From the NCBI RefSeq assembly GCF_014303735.1, contig NZ_CP060296.1:2243501-2307500 (forward strand): a stretch of DNA of 64,000 nucleotides, in the 5' to 3' direction. The stretch comes from Variovorax sp. PAMC28562. GTDB lineage: Bacteria; Pseudomonadota; Gammaproteobacteria; Burkholderiales; Burkholderiaceae_C. The notes beneath the pieces were generated by a model. It was not told where the DNA came from and made no database searches. It saw nothing but the letters and a program-made list of their open reading frames with translations. Below, one piece after another: positions 8,687 through 17,220 of this stretch (positions are counted from its first letter, which is position 1; every line of letters begins with the position of its first letter). The position numbers and the translations under genes are program-made.

Positions 8687-10561
8687 TCACTCATACAGCA
8701 ACTGCGTCCGAAGACTCCGCTCCACCTTCCGTGCAAACACCTTTTGCGCTTCCATGTCCGTCCCCGCACACACCGGCTGCGTCGCGACCATCGTCATGGT
8801 CCGCACGAGCTTGAGTGATCCGGCTTCTCGCTGAACTGTCTGCCGATACTCGATGCGGCTGCCGGTCACGTCGAGCGTGTGGTGTTCGGAAGGCGGGTCT
8901 CGCAGTAGGCGCACGTTGTCGGGTAGCTTGAGCTCGACTGTCTCGCTGACTTCGCCGTTGGGGCAACCGTAGGGATAGTGGCGCTCCGTCCTCAGCGATG
9001 CCACCCAGGGCGCCAGGGCATTGAAGCCTGACGGAGGCATGCGGATCGCACCGGGTCCGGGCAAGTCCAGAAAGTTTTTTGTGTCGTAGTCCAGGCCGAA
9101 TTCTGCTTCTGCGCTGTCTGCACGCAGGTCAGGCCGGCGCAGTACGCCCGTGCCGTTGGCGCCTGCTTGGGCGAGCATTGACGTCACCACCTGCGCATCG
9201 GAAATCGATTGCATCGCCGCGAATGTTCCGCGCAATGTGGCGGCACCCAAGCCGGTGCCACGAACGGAAGTCTTGACGACGGCCGATTCATCTCGCGCGA
9301 CATCGATCACCTGCTTCACCGCCGTCAACCCGCCGTCGGACAGCGGGGTGCTGGCCCATTGGCCCGACTTCACATGGAGCACCTGCTTGCCGCCGTCGGC
9401 GAAAGGCAAGGTGCCAAAGGCGTTGTAGCGTGCCGTGCTGTCCAAGTACAGGTTCAGCTGCGGCACGTAAGTGATCATGTGGTTGAACGCCTGGAGTGTT
9501 CCGGCGCGCGGCATCCAGAACGCGTTGCCCGCGCCGATCAACACGGGCGTGCTGTCGATTCCCTTGGCGCGCAGCAATGCGCCGAGCAAGACCGCCTGGT
9601 CCTTGCAGTCGCCATAGGCGTTCGAAAGAATGCTGTCGAGCGGTCTCGGAATGAAGCCACCGCGTTCGAGGACAACGTTCACATAGCGGATGTTCAGACG
9701 CACCCAGTTGTAGAGTGCCTCGGCCTGTTTGCGCGGGTCCGACACGCCCTGGGTCAGTTGATCCGCCAGCGCAACGATGCGCGCAGTGGGCGCAGAAATA
9801 TCGCCAGTCAATTGACCGTAGGCGGTGGCAAGGGCAGCACCGTCGGCCATGGTGCTGACGACCATCCTCGGGCTGTAGTCGCTTCGCGCCACGCTGCCTG
9901 CTTCGGGCGCGACCGCCTTTGCGTTGTCGCTGCTAAAGACGTGCTTCACCCGGCCATCGGCCAGCGTTTCCTGCACATGCGGAAGGTCGATGGTTTGCAC
10001 GTCCAGTGGCATGTCCGCAGGGGCGGTAACCGTGAAAACAAAATCCTGTCGCGCGGAGTGCGGCGAGATGAACTCCATGGCGCTGAACTGGCCTGGGAGG
10101 ATCGGAACGCGCTGAGTCACACGCGTCTTCAACAGGATTTTTGCGCCTGGCGTGACTTGTGGAAAAACGATGGTCTTGACCTTCTGGTCACTGAACATCG
10201 GCGCGGCCTGCGATGCATAGGGTTCCTGCACGAAGATGGCGGACGGCGGGACGTCGATCTCCTTGCCGTCCGGCGTGATCAGCCGCGCCAACACGATTTC
10301 GGTGGTTTCCAGGCTGGCGCTGTACGACTGCGCGATTTGCGCGACTTCGCGCACGCCGGCATCGTTGAGCACCACTCGGATCGAGTCGATTTCCTTGACG
10401 AAGCGGCCGTCGCGTTCGACGATGTAGTCGACATGGCGCCGCTCGTAGGCAATGCCGGGCGTGAAGCCGGTCTCCGCACTTGATGCAGCCGGCAACGCTG
10501 ACTGCGCGACGGCGTGGTGAGAGACCGCCAGCAAAGCAAGAACCATCCAGTAGCGGATCAT
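8687..10561 (-). CDS. DUF3857 and transglutaminase-like domain protein (exported)
   Basis: The 624-residue protein has a signal peptide (MIRYWMVLALLAVSHHAVA, residues 1-19), an N-terminal DUF3857 domain (about 35-200) and a transglutaminase-like core with the cysteine in SNAYGDCKDQAVLLGALL, the histidine in AFNHMITYV and the aspartate in YLDSTARYNAFG. All three catalytic-type residues are present. ATG 10559-10561 is preceded by GGGAG about 8 bases upstream; the longer open frame has no such site. Proteins of this kind are predicted periplasmic with unknown substrates. It stands alone on its strand. Confidence 0.85.
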   Translation of the reverse strand: MIRYWMVLALLAVSHHAVAQSALPAASSAETGFTPGIAYERRHVDYIVERDGRFVKEIDSIRVVLNDAGVREVAQIAQSYSASLETTEIVLARLITPDGKEIDVPPSAIFVQEPYASQAAPMFSDQKVKTIVFPQVTPGAKILLKTRVTQRVPILPGQFSAMEFISPHSARQDFVFTVTAPADMPLDVQTIDLPHVQETLADGRVKHVFSSDNAKAVAPEAGSVARSDYSPRMVVSTMADGAALATAYGQLTGDISAPTARIVALADQLTQGVSDPRKQAEALYNWVRLNIRYVNVVLERGGFIPRPLDSILSNAYGDCKDQAVLLGALLRAKGIDSTPVLIGAGNAFWMPRAGTLQAFNHMITYVPQLNLYLDSTARYNAFGTLPFADGGKQVLHVKSGQWASTPLSDGGLTAVKQVIDVARDESAVVKTSVRGTGLGAATLRGTFAAMQSISDAQVVTSMLAQAGANGTGVLRRPDLRADSAEAEFGLDYDTKNFLDLPGPGAIRMPPSGFNALAPWVASLRTERHYPYGCPNGEVSETVELKLPDNVRLLRDPPSEHHTLDVTGSRIEYRQTVQREAGSLKLVRTMTMVATQPVCAGTDMEAQKVFARKVERSLRTQLLYE

Positions 10562-10696
10562 TTTTTTCTCCCTGTGCGTTTTCTGCTGGCTTGGGCGGTG
10601 AGGCCTTGGCTGTGCGGCGCAGTTTAGTTTGCGCGGCGAAAGATGCAACAGGAGGTGTGCTGCGCGCAGTTCCAGTCAAACGACTCCAACCGCACG

Positions 10697-10855
10697 CGAA
10701 AGATACCTGTGATTACCGCGGTAGTCGGCAAAGGCCGGCGTCTTGTCGTCGACCATTTCGAGAAAGCCGCGCGGCCCACCGCTGTGCTGAACGTGGGATC
10801 AGCCGGTTGTTGACACCGTGGCTATGTAGAAACTGTTTTGCGGCCGGCGTTTAGA
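10697..10855 (-). pseudogene. Remnant of a pyridoxamine 5'-phosphate oxidase-like (PPOX) gene
   Basis: Between the DUF3857 gene and paoC, a minus-strand frame reads RPQNSFYIATVSTTG, a TGA stop, then SHVQHSGGPRGFLEMVDDK and TPAFADYRGNHRYLS. This is the flavin-binding core of PPOX-family proteins, which usually read like FYxATVSxxGxPYVQHRGG and FADxRGNxQY. Both ends are missing, one in-frame stop interrupts it and similarity fades after RYLS. The piece begins 3 bases after the paoC stop. The rest of the gap from 10562 to 10857 shows no other gene. It is a dead fragment, probably left by a deletion. Confidence 0.75.
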
Positions 10856-10857
10856 CG

Positions 10858-13050
10858 CTAAGCCAATGACCGAATGATCTTGTCCAGCGTCAGCGGATAG
10901 TCCCGCACCCGCACGCCACAGGCGTTGTAGACCGCATTGGCGATGGCCGCCGCGCTGCCGCACAAGCCCAGCTCACCGACACCCTTCGCTTTCATCGGCG
11001 ACGATTTGTCGTCCACCTCGTCGAGGAAGAACACGTCCTGCTTCGGAACGTCGGCGTGCACCGGCACGTGGTACTCGGCCAGGTCGTGATTGACGAAGTA
11101 GCCATAACGCGTGTCGACGACCAGCTCCTCCATCAGCGCTGCGCCGAGGCCCATGGTCATCGCGCCGATCACCTGGCTGCGGGCGGTCTTCGGGTTGAGG
11201 ATGCGGCCGGCCGCGAAGGCGCCGCTCATGCGCCGCACGCGCACTTCGCCGGTGGCCGCATCGACGCCGACTTCCGCGAAGTGCGCACCGAAGGTGGCCT
11301 GCGCGTAGGTCTTGGCCAGGTCGCCGAACTCGATGCCGTCTTCCACGCTGATGCCTTGCCGGCCTGCCACTTCGGCGAGTGTGAAGCTGCGGTTGCCCGA
11401 AATGATCTTGCCCTCGTCGAAGCGCGCATCGCCCGCCATCAGGCCGGCCTTGCGTGCAATGGCTTCGCGCAATTTCATGCAGGCCGCATAGACACCGGCC
11501 GTCGAACTGTTGCCACCCCATTGCCCACCCGATCCGGCCGATACCGGAAAGTCCGAGTCGCCCAGCCGCACGACCACCTGTTCGAGCGGCACGCCGAGCA
11601 TTTCCGCCGCGGTCTGCGCAATGATCGTGTAGCTGCCGGTGCCGATGTCCGTCATGTCGGTCGAGATCGTGACCACGCCCTTGCCGTCCACCGCGGCGCG
11701 CGCCGCCGATTTCATGGTTAGGTTGCCGCGGAACGCGCTGGCCATGCCCATGCCGACCAGCCATCGGCCATCGCGCACCAAGCCGGGCGTGGCACGCCGT
11801 TGGTCCCAGCCGAAGCGCTGTGAGCCGATGCGCAGGCAGCCGATGAGGTCGCGGTGCGAGAACGCACGGCCAGGCTTCTCGGGATCGACCTGGGTGTCGT
11901 TCGCGATGCGCAGCGCAACGGGGTCCATCTTCAGGCGCTCCGCCAGCTCGTCCATGGCGATTTCGAGCGCCATCAAGCCGGAGGCCTCGCCCGGCGCACG
12001 CATGGCGTTGCCTTCGGGTAAATCGAGCGTGGCGAGACGGTGGGAGGTGATGCGGTTGTCAGCCGCGTAGAGCAGGCGCGTCTGCATCGCGGCGGTCTCG
12101 GGCTGACCGCCGGGCAGGTCACCGGACCAGCTCTCGTGCGAGATGGCGACCAGCTTGCCGTCGTTGCCGGCGCCCAGCTGGATGCGCTGGATCGTCGCGG
12201 GACGATGGGTCGTGTTGTTGGGAATTTGCGGCCGCGCGAGCGCTACCTTGACCGGTCGGCCGGCCACGCGTGCCGCCAGCGCCGCCATGACGACGTCGCT
12301 GCGAATCCACAGCTTGGAGCCGAAGCCCCCACCGACATAGCTCGACACCACACGAACGTCCGCCGGCTGCAGGCCGAGCACTTCCGCCAGGTCGCGCTTC
12401 GCCCAGGCGATCATCTGATTCGAGGTCCACACCGTGAGCTTGCCCTCCTGCCACGACGCGATGCTGGCAAAGGGCTCCATCGCCGAGTGGCTCTGGTGGG
12501 GCGTGGTGTAGGTCTGGTCAACCTTGACGGCGGCGTTCGCGAAGGCCTCGGCGAAGTTGCCGACGGCAGTGTCCGGCGGGTCGTCCATCTTCGGCTTCAC
12601 GGCCGAGGCACGTTCTTTGGCCAGGTCGAAGCGCCCTTCGACGCGGTCGTACTCGACCACGATGAGCTGCGTGGCCGCTCTGGCCTGCTCGAACGTCGAG
12701 GCCACCACGATGGCTACCGCCTGATCGAAGTGATCGATGTCGGGCCCCGCCATCAGTTTGGCGGTGATGGCCTGGGCCTTGTCGACCTTGCCGGCGTTCT
12801 CATGGGTGACCACGGCGATCACGCCGGGTGCCGCGCGCGCGGCGCTGGTGTCCAGGCGCCGGATGCGTCCTTTGGCGATGGCGGCGCCGAGGATGACGCC
12901 GTACGCCTGATTCGGCACCACGTCATGCCGCTCATAGGCATAGGGCGCGGTGCCGGTGGTTTTGAGCGGGCCGTCGATGCGGTCGTGCGGCTTGCCGACC
13001 ACCTTGAGACGGTCAATCGGATTGCGGGTCGCGGGTTGATCGAATTTCAT
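10858..13050 (-). CDS. paoC: Aldehyde oxidoreductase molybdenum subunit PaoC
   Basis: PaoC is the large catalytic subunit of the periplasmic aldehyde oxidoreductase PaoABC, which oxidises aromatic aldehydes with a molybdopterin cytosine dinucleotide cofactor. The 730-residue protein is a full-length xanthine-oxidase-family subunit with SYVGGGFGSKLWIR, QWGGNSSTAGVYAA and the C-terminal KGVGELGLCGSAAA, whose Glu is the conserved active-site base. ATG 13048-13050 lies 4 bases after the paoB stop, and the 66-residue longer open frame is the shadow of paoB. It has no signal peptide and would be exported with PaoA. The insertion chaperone gene paoD is not next to it. Confidence 0.93.
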   Translation of the reverse strand: MKFDQPATRNPIDRLKVVGKPHDRIDGPLKTTGTAPYAYERHDVVPNQAYGVILGAAIAKGRIRRLDTSAARAAPGVIAVVTHENAGKVDKAQAITAKLMAGPDIDHFDQAVAIVVASTFEQARAATQLIVVEYDRVEGRFDLAKERASAVKPKMDDPPDTAVGNFAEAFANAAVKVDQTYTTPHQSHSAMEPFASIASWQEGKLTVWTSNQMIAWAKRDLAEVLGLQPADVRVVSSYVGGGFGSKLWIRSDVVMAALAARVAGRPVKVALARPQIPNNTTHRPATIQRIQLGAGNDGKLVAISHESWSGDLPGGQPETAAMQTRLLYAADNRITSHRLATLDLPEGNAMRAPGEASGLMALEIAMDELAERLKMDPVALRIANDTQVDPEKPGRAFSHRDLIGCLRIGSQRFGWDQRRATPGLVRDGRWLVGMGMASAFRGNLTMKSAARAAVDGKGVVTISTDMTDIGTGSYTIIAQTAAEMLGVPLEQVVVRLGDSDFPVSAGSGGQWGGNSSTAGVYAACMKLREAIARKAGLMAGDARFDEGKIISGNRSFTLAEVAGRQGISVEDGIEFGDLAKTYAQATFGAHFAEVGVDAATGEVRVRRMSGAFAAGRILNPKTARSQVIGAMTMGLGAALMEELVVDTRYGYFVNHDLAEYHVPVHADVPKQDVFFLDEVDDKSSPMKAKGVGELGLCGSAAAIANAVYNACGVRVRDYPLTLDKIIRSLA

Positions 13051-13054
13051 GATT

Positions 13055-13999
13055 TCAACTCCTCGCTTCTGCCAGCACCGAGGCCAGCGTACGTTCCACC
13101 AGCAACGGCTTGAACGCGTTGTGTTCGCTGGTGCGTGCGCCTGCGAGCGTGACGCGCGCAATCGACGCAGCATCGGCCTGCGATTCGGCCGCCTCGACGC
13201 GCCACGGCTTCGGTGCCAGACCGCCATAGGCAAAGCGCCCCCGCCCATCGGGCTGGACCACCGCAGCCACCGAGATCAGCGCAAACGCATACGACGCGCG
13301 ATCGCGCACCTTGCGGTAAATGTGCTTGCCGCCCAACGGCGCCGGCAGCGTTACTGAGGTGATCATTTCGTCGCGCGCCAGGGTGTTTTCAACCTGTGGC
13401 GTGGTGCCGGGCAGGCGATAGAAATCGGCGATCGAGATCGCGCGTCGCGTGCCGTCGGCTCGCACCGTTTCCACCGAGGCGTCGAGCAGGCGCATGGCGA
13501 CCGCCATGTCGCTCGGATGCGTTGCGATGCACTGGTCGCTGGTCGACAAAATCGCCAGGTTGCGATCGAAGCCGCCGATTGCCGTGCAGCCAGAGCCCGG
13601 CTGACGCTTGTTGCAAGGCTTGGTCGTGTCATAGAAATAGGGGCAGCGCGTGCGTTGCAGCAGGTTGCCCGCGGTCGTCGCCTTGTTGCGCAACTGGCCC
13701 GAGGCGCCCGACATCAAAGCGCGACTGAGCACGGCGTAGTCGGCGCGCACGCGCGGGTGTGCAGCGAGGTCGGTGTTGCGTACGAGCGCGCCGATACGCA
13801 ACCCGCCGCCTTGCATGTCTTCGACCTGGCCCAGGTTCAGGCGGTTGATGTCGATGAGGTGCGTCGGCGTTTCGATCTGCAGCTTCATCAGGTCGAGCAG
13901 GTTGGTGCCGCCTGCGATGAGCTTGGCGCCGGGCGTATTGGCCAGCGAAGCGGCCGCACCTGCGGGCGTCGTGGCGCGCTCAAAAGTGAACTGCTTCAT
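13055..13999 (-). CDS. paoB: Aldehyde oxidoreductase FAD-binding subunit PaoB
   Basis: This 314-residue FAD subunit carries the [16 protein letters not shown] flavin-binding loop and [21 protein letters not shown] cysteine set, [17 protein letters not shown] and [12 protein letters not shown], matches the extra [4Fe-4S] cluster that distinguishes PaoB from ordinary xanthine dehydrogenase FAD subunits. Its ATG (13997-13999) overlaps the paoA TGA (13996-13998). Electrons from the molybdenum site pass through the PaoA clusters to this flavin. The order paoA-paoB-paoC is that of E. coli yagTSR. Confidence 0.93.
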   Translation of the reverse strand: MKQFTFERATTPAGAAASLANTPGAKLIAGGTNLLDLMKLQIETPTHLIDINRLNLGQVEDMQGGGLRIGALVRNTDLAAHPRVRADYAVLSRALMSGASGQLRNKATTAGNLLQRTRCPYFYDTTKPCNKRQPGSGCTAIGGFDRNLAILSTSDQCIATHPSDMAVAMRLLDASVETVRADGTRRAISIADFYRLPGTTPQVENTLARDEMITSVTLPAPLGGKHIYRKVRDRASYAFALISVAAVVQPDGRGRFAYGGLAPKPWRVEAAESQADAASIARVTLAGARTSEHNAFKPLLVERTLASVLAEARS

Positions 14000-14655
14000 G
14001 CGGCGTCTCCGGCGACTTCCTGGATGGCGTCGAGGATGTTGGCGTAGGCGCCGCAGCGGCAGATGTTGCCGCTCATGCGCTCACGGATTTCTTCCGGCGT
14101 GGCCCGTTGGATGGCCTTGATGTCGACACTTACGTGGCTCGGTATGCCAGCCTTGATTTCCTGCAGCGTGCCCACTGCAGAACAGATCTGGCCTGGCGTG
14201 CAGTAGCCGCACTGGAAGCCGTCATGCTTGATGAAGGCGGCCTGCATCGGATGCAGTTTTCCGGGCGCTCCCAGCCCTTCGATCGTCGTGATCTCGTCGC
14301 CGTCGTGCAGCACTGCCAGCGTCAGGCAACTGTTGATGCGTCGACCGTTGACCAGCACGGTACAGGCACCGCATTGGCCGTGGTCGCAACCCTTCTTGGA
14401 GCCGGTCAGATGGAGGTGTTCTCGCAGCGTGTCCAGCAAGGTGGTGCGGGTGTCGAGGTCGAGTGCGTGCGTCTGGCCGTTGACTTTGAGTTCGATGGGC
14501 ATCATGGGCAGGGGTCCCGCGCCTTTGGGTGCAGATGTTTCGGCCGTTTGCGCACGGCTCGCCGCAATGGGCAGCACTGTGCCGGCGGCAGTGGCCAGGC
14601 CGCTCGCGAGCACGTCGCGCCTGCGGACTTCATAAGAGTCTGGTTGTATCGACAT
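13996..14655 (-). CDS. paoA: Aldehyde oxidoreductase [2Fe-2S] subunit PaoA with Tat signal
   Basis: This 219-residue iron-sulfur subunit begins with a twin-arginine signal (RRRDVLASG at residues 11-19 followed by a hydrophobic stretch), so the complex should be exported folded through Tat. The first [2Fe-2S] site is in [19 protein letters not shown] with a later INSC, and the second in [11 protein letters not shown] and GNICRCGAY, the usual xanthine-oxidase pattern. It is the first of the three pao subunit genes and is followed by a 4-base overlap with paoB. Confidence 0.93.
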   Translation of the reverse strand: MSIQPDSYEVRRRDVLASGLATAAGTVLPIAASRAQTAETSAPKGAGPLPMMPIELKVNGQTHALDLDTRTTLLDTLREHLHLTGSKKGCDHGQCGACTVLVNGRRINSCLTLAVLHDGDEITTIEGLGAPGKLHPMQAAFIKHDGFQCGYCTPGQICSAVGTLQEIKAGIPSHVSVDIKAIQRATPEEIRERMSGNICRCGAYANILDAIQEVAGDAA

Positions 14656-14688
14656 GGTGGGTTTCAGGGATGGTTACCGGTCTGTTCT

Positions 14689-14877
14689 TCAAGGCGCCTC
14701 TTCGGGCGCCTGGTGGGGAATGACGTCTTCGGGGCTGGGCGAGTTCTGGCCGCCTTCGGACTTCACGGTGCCCTCTTCGAGGTGCAGCTCAGCCATCTTT
14801 TCCTGGGCCTCGTGTCTCGCTTGCTCCAGCAGCGATTCGTTATCGAGCGCGTCGGGGGTCGGTGATGTTGCAGACAT
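14689..14877 (-). CDS. Small hydrophilic protein of unknown function upstream of paoA
   Basis: This open frame encodes 62 residues rich in Glu, Ser and Pro, with a predicted helical middle part (NESLLEQARHEAQEKMAELHLEE) and disordered ends. ATG 14875-14877 has AAGGAA at a good ribosome-site distance, and the stop is 33 bases before paoA, so it may be the first gene of the pao transcript. I do not recognise a family. Coding is supported by the ribosome site and position, not by homology. Confidence 0.5.
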   Translation of the reverse strand: MSATSPTPDALDNESLLEQARHEAQEKMAELHLEEGTVKSEGGQNSPSPEDVIPHQAPEEAP

Positions 14878-15062
14878 GGGAGTTCCTTGCGTGGGGCAGG
14901 CGACTAAGTGCCCGAGGTATCGACGTTGGAGGCGTTGCTGACCTTTTCATCAGAACGATTCAAAACACCTTGCCTCGGCACCGCGCCGTGCCGCGTCGGA
15001 CTTGACGCCGAGCACTGGTGCTCCGGCAACAGGAGAACGCTACCGTCTCGCTGGAGCGCGGG

Positions 15063-15155
15063 CGGAAGGGAGAGGGAGTCGAACCCTCCCGGCGACGCGT
15101 GGCGCCACCCACCGGGTTTGAAGCCCGGCCGCCCCACCAGGGACGATTCCCTTCC
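15063..15155 (-). tRNA. selC: tRNA-Sec (anticodon UCA)
   Basis: Read on the minus strand from 15155, the sequence begins GGAAGGGAATCG and ends CCCTTCCG at 15063. The acceptor stem has 8 pairs (GGAAGGGA with TCCCTTCC), the T arm is GAGGG-TTCGACT-CCCTC, the variable arm is long, and the anticodon loop CTTCAAA places UCA at 15119-15121. These are hallmarks of bacterial tRNA-Sec, and the sequence is close to E. coli selC. The discriminator is G. The genome continues CCC, so the final A of CCA must be added by the CCA-adding enzyme. It lies 54 bases after the selB stop, probably in the same transcript. Confidence 0.93.
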
Positions 15156-15185
15156 ATGTCTTGTTGCTCATGGAATGATTCATGT

Positions 15186-15209
15186 CGACGACGACGACGA
15201 CGACGACGA
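15186..15209. repeat. (CGA)8 trinucleotide repeat between selB and selC
   Basis: Eight perfect CGA units lie directly after the selB stop codon (15210-15212 on the minus strand) and about 30 bases before the tRNA-Sec 5' end; one more CGA unit sits on the other side of the stop. The run could change length by slippage. It is outside the coding region as annotated. Confidence 0.85.
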
Positions 15210-17204
15210 CTACGACGCAGCAGGCTTGCTGCTGCCCGACGCACCGAACAGCACGGTATCGGGCCGCAGCAAATGCACATCCTTGACGCGTCGCGTGTAG
15301 CCGACGCGGTCGAAAAACTCGAGCAGCTGGATCGCGCGCTTGCGACCGAGGCCGGTCGCGTCTCTGAAGCTCGCGGCTTGCAGCCCTTCCGGCAACGCGA
15401 GGCAGTCGCGTGCCAGTGCGGCCAGCCGCTCGATGGTCGCCGCTGGATAGTACAAGTCCTTGACCACCTGGAATGTCAGACCGCGCCGCGCCAGGCTGGC
15501 GAGGGTCTGGCGCACGACCGCATCCGATGCGCCGCAGCCTTTGGCGAGGTCGCGCACCCATGCGGGATCGAAGCCGCCGTCTGCAAGCACGGGCAACAGC
15601 TTTTGACCCAGCCGCTCTTCGGTGGCGCTGAGCACGGCCGCATGCGCGGGCAGATGCAGCCAGTGGCCGCTGCGTGCCAATGCGCCGTGGTCTAGCAGCG
15701 CCTCGATGGCGTGCAGCCACAGCGCATCGCCGGTGCGTGGTGCGGCGAGTCGCTTGAGGCGGCGCGGGTCGGGGCCGACTTCTTCGGGTGATGTAGCGTG
15801 GAATTCAGCGAGGCGGTCGGTGATGCGCTGTTGCAGCGCAGCGAAGTGCGTGCCGGCGATGAGTGCGCCGGTGTTCAGCGCGCTTGCAATCGATGCGCCG
15901 GCCAGCCGCACGGCATCGGCTGGCAACGGCAACGCCACGTCTGGCTGCAGCGCGAGCGCACGCGTCACGCGGTTTGCATCGATGCCGAGCGGCGCGCTGG
16001 CGAGGAGCGCCGCCACGAGCGCGGCGCGGTCGTCCAACGCCCACGCTGCCAGCGCGTGCAGGCGCTCCGGCGTTCGTCGATAGCGCACGGGCGCAAAGGG
16101 ATCGAGCACGCGCACGCCTGCGATGGTTCGCACCGCGGATGCGTCGCGCAGCACGCCGCGGTCGCCGTGCCATGCGGCCATCGGCTCGCGCAGCACGAGT
16201 TGCGCGAGCGCGGTGTCGCCGGGTCCCAGCACATCGCGGTCGAGCAATGCGACCGAAGCCATCACGTCGCTGGTGCCGAGGTGCGTGTGCACGGTCGTGC
16301 CCGAGCGCAACGCGTGTGCTTCGCCGGGCCACAGCATGAGCTGCACGTCGATGCGATCGGTGCTCAGCGCGATGCCGGGCGCGCAAACCCACTGGCCGCG
16401 ATGGACCTCGTCTTTGGCAACGCCGGCCAGCGCGAGGGCGCAGCGCTGACCGACATGCGCGGACTCGGCTTGCTCGTTCTGTGCGTGGATGCCGCGCACG
16501 CGCACCTTGCGCTCGCCGGGGACGATGAGGAGTTCGTCGCCGATGCGGACGTGGCCGGCCATGACCGAGCCGGTGACGACAGTGCCAACGCCGGGGAGGG
16601 TGAAGGAGCGGTCTACTGCGAGGCGGAAGGCTTGGGGTGCGTTGGGTGCTTGCCCCCATCCCTGCCTTCCCTCGGGAAGGGAAGGAGCAACACGGGCTGC
16701 CTCGGCGACCAGGTGGTTGCGCAGGGCATCTACGCCTTCGCCGGTCGTTGCCGACAGCGCGAAGCCCGGCGCGCCTGCAAGCGAGGTGTCGGCGAGCAGG
16801 GCATCGATGTCGGCGCGCACCTGTGCCACGCGCACGTCGCGTTCGGCGGTATCGATGCGGTCGATCTTGGTGATGGCGACGGTCCCGCGTTGCAGGCCGA
16901 GCAACGCGACCACGGCCAGGTGCTCGCGCGTCTGCGGCATCACGCCGTCGTCGGCCGCCACCACCAGCAAGGCGTGGTCGACGCCGGTGGCGCCGGCCAG
17001 CATGGTGTGCAGCAGGCGCTCGTGGCCGGGCACATCGACGAAGCCCAGTGAAATGTCATCGGCAGTGCGCAGGTACGCGTAGCCCAGCTCGATAGAGATG
17101 CCACGCCGCTTCTCTTCGGGCAGCCAGTCGGTGTCGACACCGGTGAGCGCGCGCACCAGCGTCGTCTTGCCGTGGTCGATGTGACCTGCGGTGCCGATGA
17201 TCAT
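15210..17204 (-). CDS. selB: Selenocysteine-specific elongation factor SelB
   Basis: SelB carries Sec-tRNA to the ribosome when a SECIS hairpin follows a UGA. The 664-residue protein begins MIIGTAGHIDHGKTTLVRAL (G1 motif), followed by DVPGHERLLHTML (G3) and TKIDRID (G4), then EF-Tu-like domains 2 and 3 and a C-terminal winged-helix region (about 440-650) that binds the SECIS. ATG 17202-17204 starts exactly at the GTPase domain; the longer open frame is the shadow of the upstream gene. E. coli SelB has 614 residues; part of the extra length is a low-complexity linker coded by the palindrome at 16665-16680. It is followed by selC. Confidence 0.95.
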   Translation of the reverse strand: MIIGTAGHIDHGKTTLVRALTGVDTDWLPEEKRRGISIELGYAYLRTADDISLGFVDVPGHERLLHTMLAGATGVDHALLVVAADDGVMPQTREHLAVVALLGLQRGTVAITKIDRIDTAERDVRVAQVRADIDALLADTSLAGAPGFALSATTGEGVDALRNHLVAEAARVAPSLPEGRQGWGQAPNAPQAFRLAVDRSFTLPGVGTVVTGSVMAGHVRIGDELLIVPGERKVRVRGIHAQNEQAESAHVGQRCALALAGVAKDEVHRGQWVCAPGIALSTDRIDVQLMLWPGEAHALRSGTTVHTHLGTSDVMASVALLDRDVLGPGDTALAQLVLREPMAAWHGDRGVLRDASAVRTIAGVRVLDPFAPVRYRRTPERLHALAAWALDDRAALVAALLASAPLGIDANRVTRALALQPDVALPLPADAVRLAGASIASALNTGALIAGTHFAALQQRITDRLAEFHATSPEEVGPDPRRLKRLAAPRTGDALWLHAIEALLDHGALARSGHWLHLPAHAAVLSATEERLGQKLLPVLADGGFDPAWVRDLAKGCGASDAVVRQTLASLARRGLTFQVVKDLYYPAATIERLAALARDCLALPEGLQAASFRDATGLGRKRAIQLLEFFDRVGYTRRVKDVHLLRPDTVLFGASGSSKPAAS
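16665..16680. repeat. Short perfect palindrome inside selB
   Basis: CCTTCCC and GGGAAGG arms flank a 2-base centre within a C/G-rich stretch (about 16650-16690). In SelB this stretch codes a Pro/Gly/Gln-rich linker between the G domain and domain 2 (SLPEGRQGWGQAPNAP), not expected in the family. It resembles a small REP-like insertion tolerated in a loop. Confidence 0.5.
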
Positions 17205-17220
17205 GGCGCGCGCCTGGCCA

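Noticed and set aside
15181..15215. The CGA run as a CRISPR or poly-Asp coding tract
   Set aside because: Units are 3 bases with no spacers, and on the minus strand the run lies after the selB stop; the plus-strand frame through it has no support.
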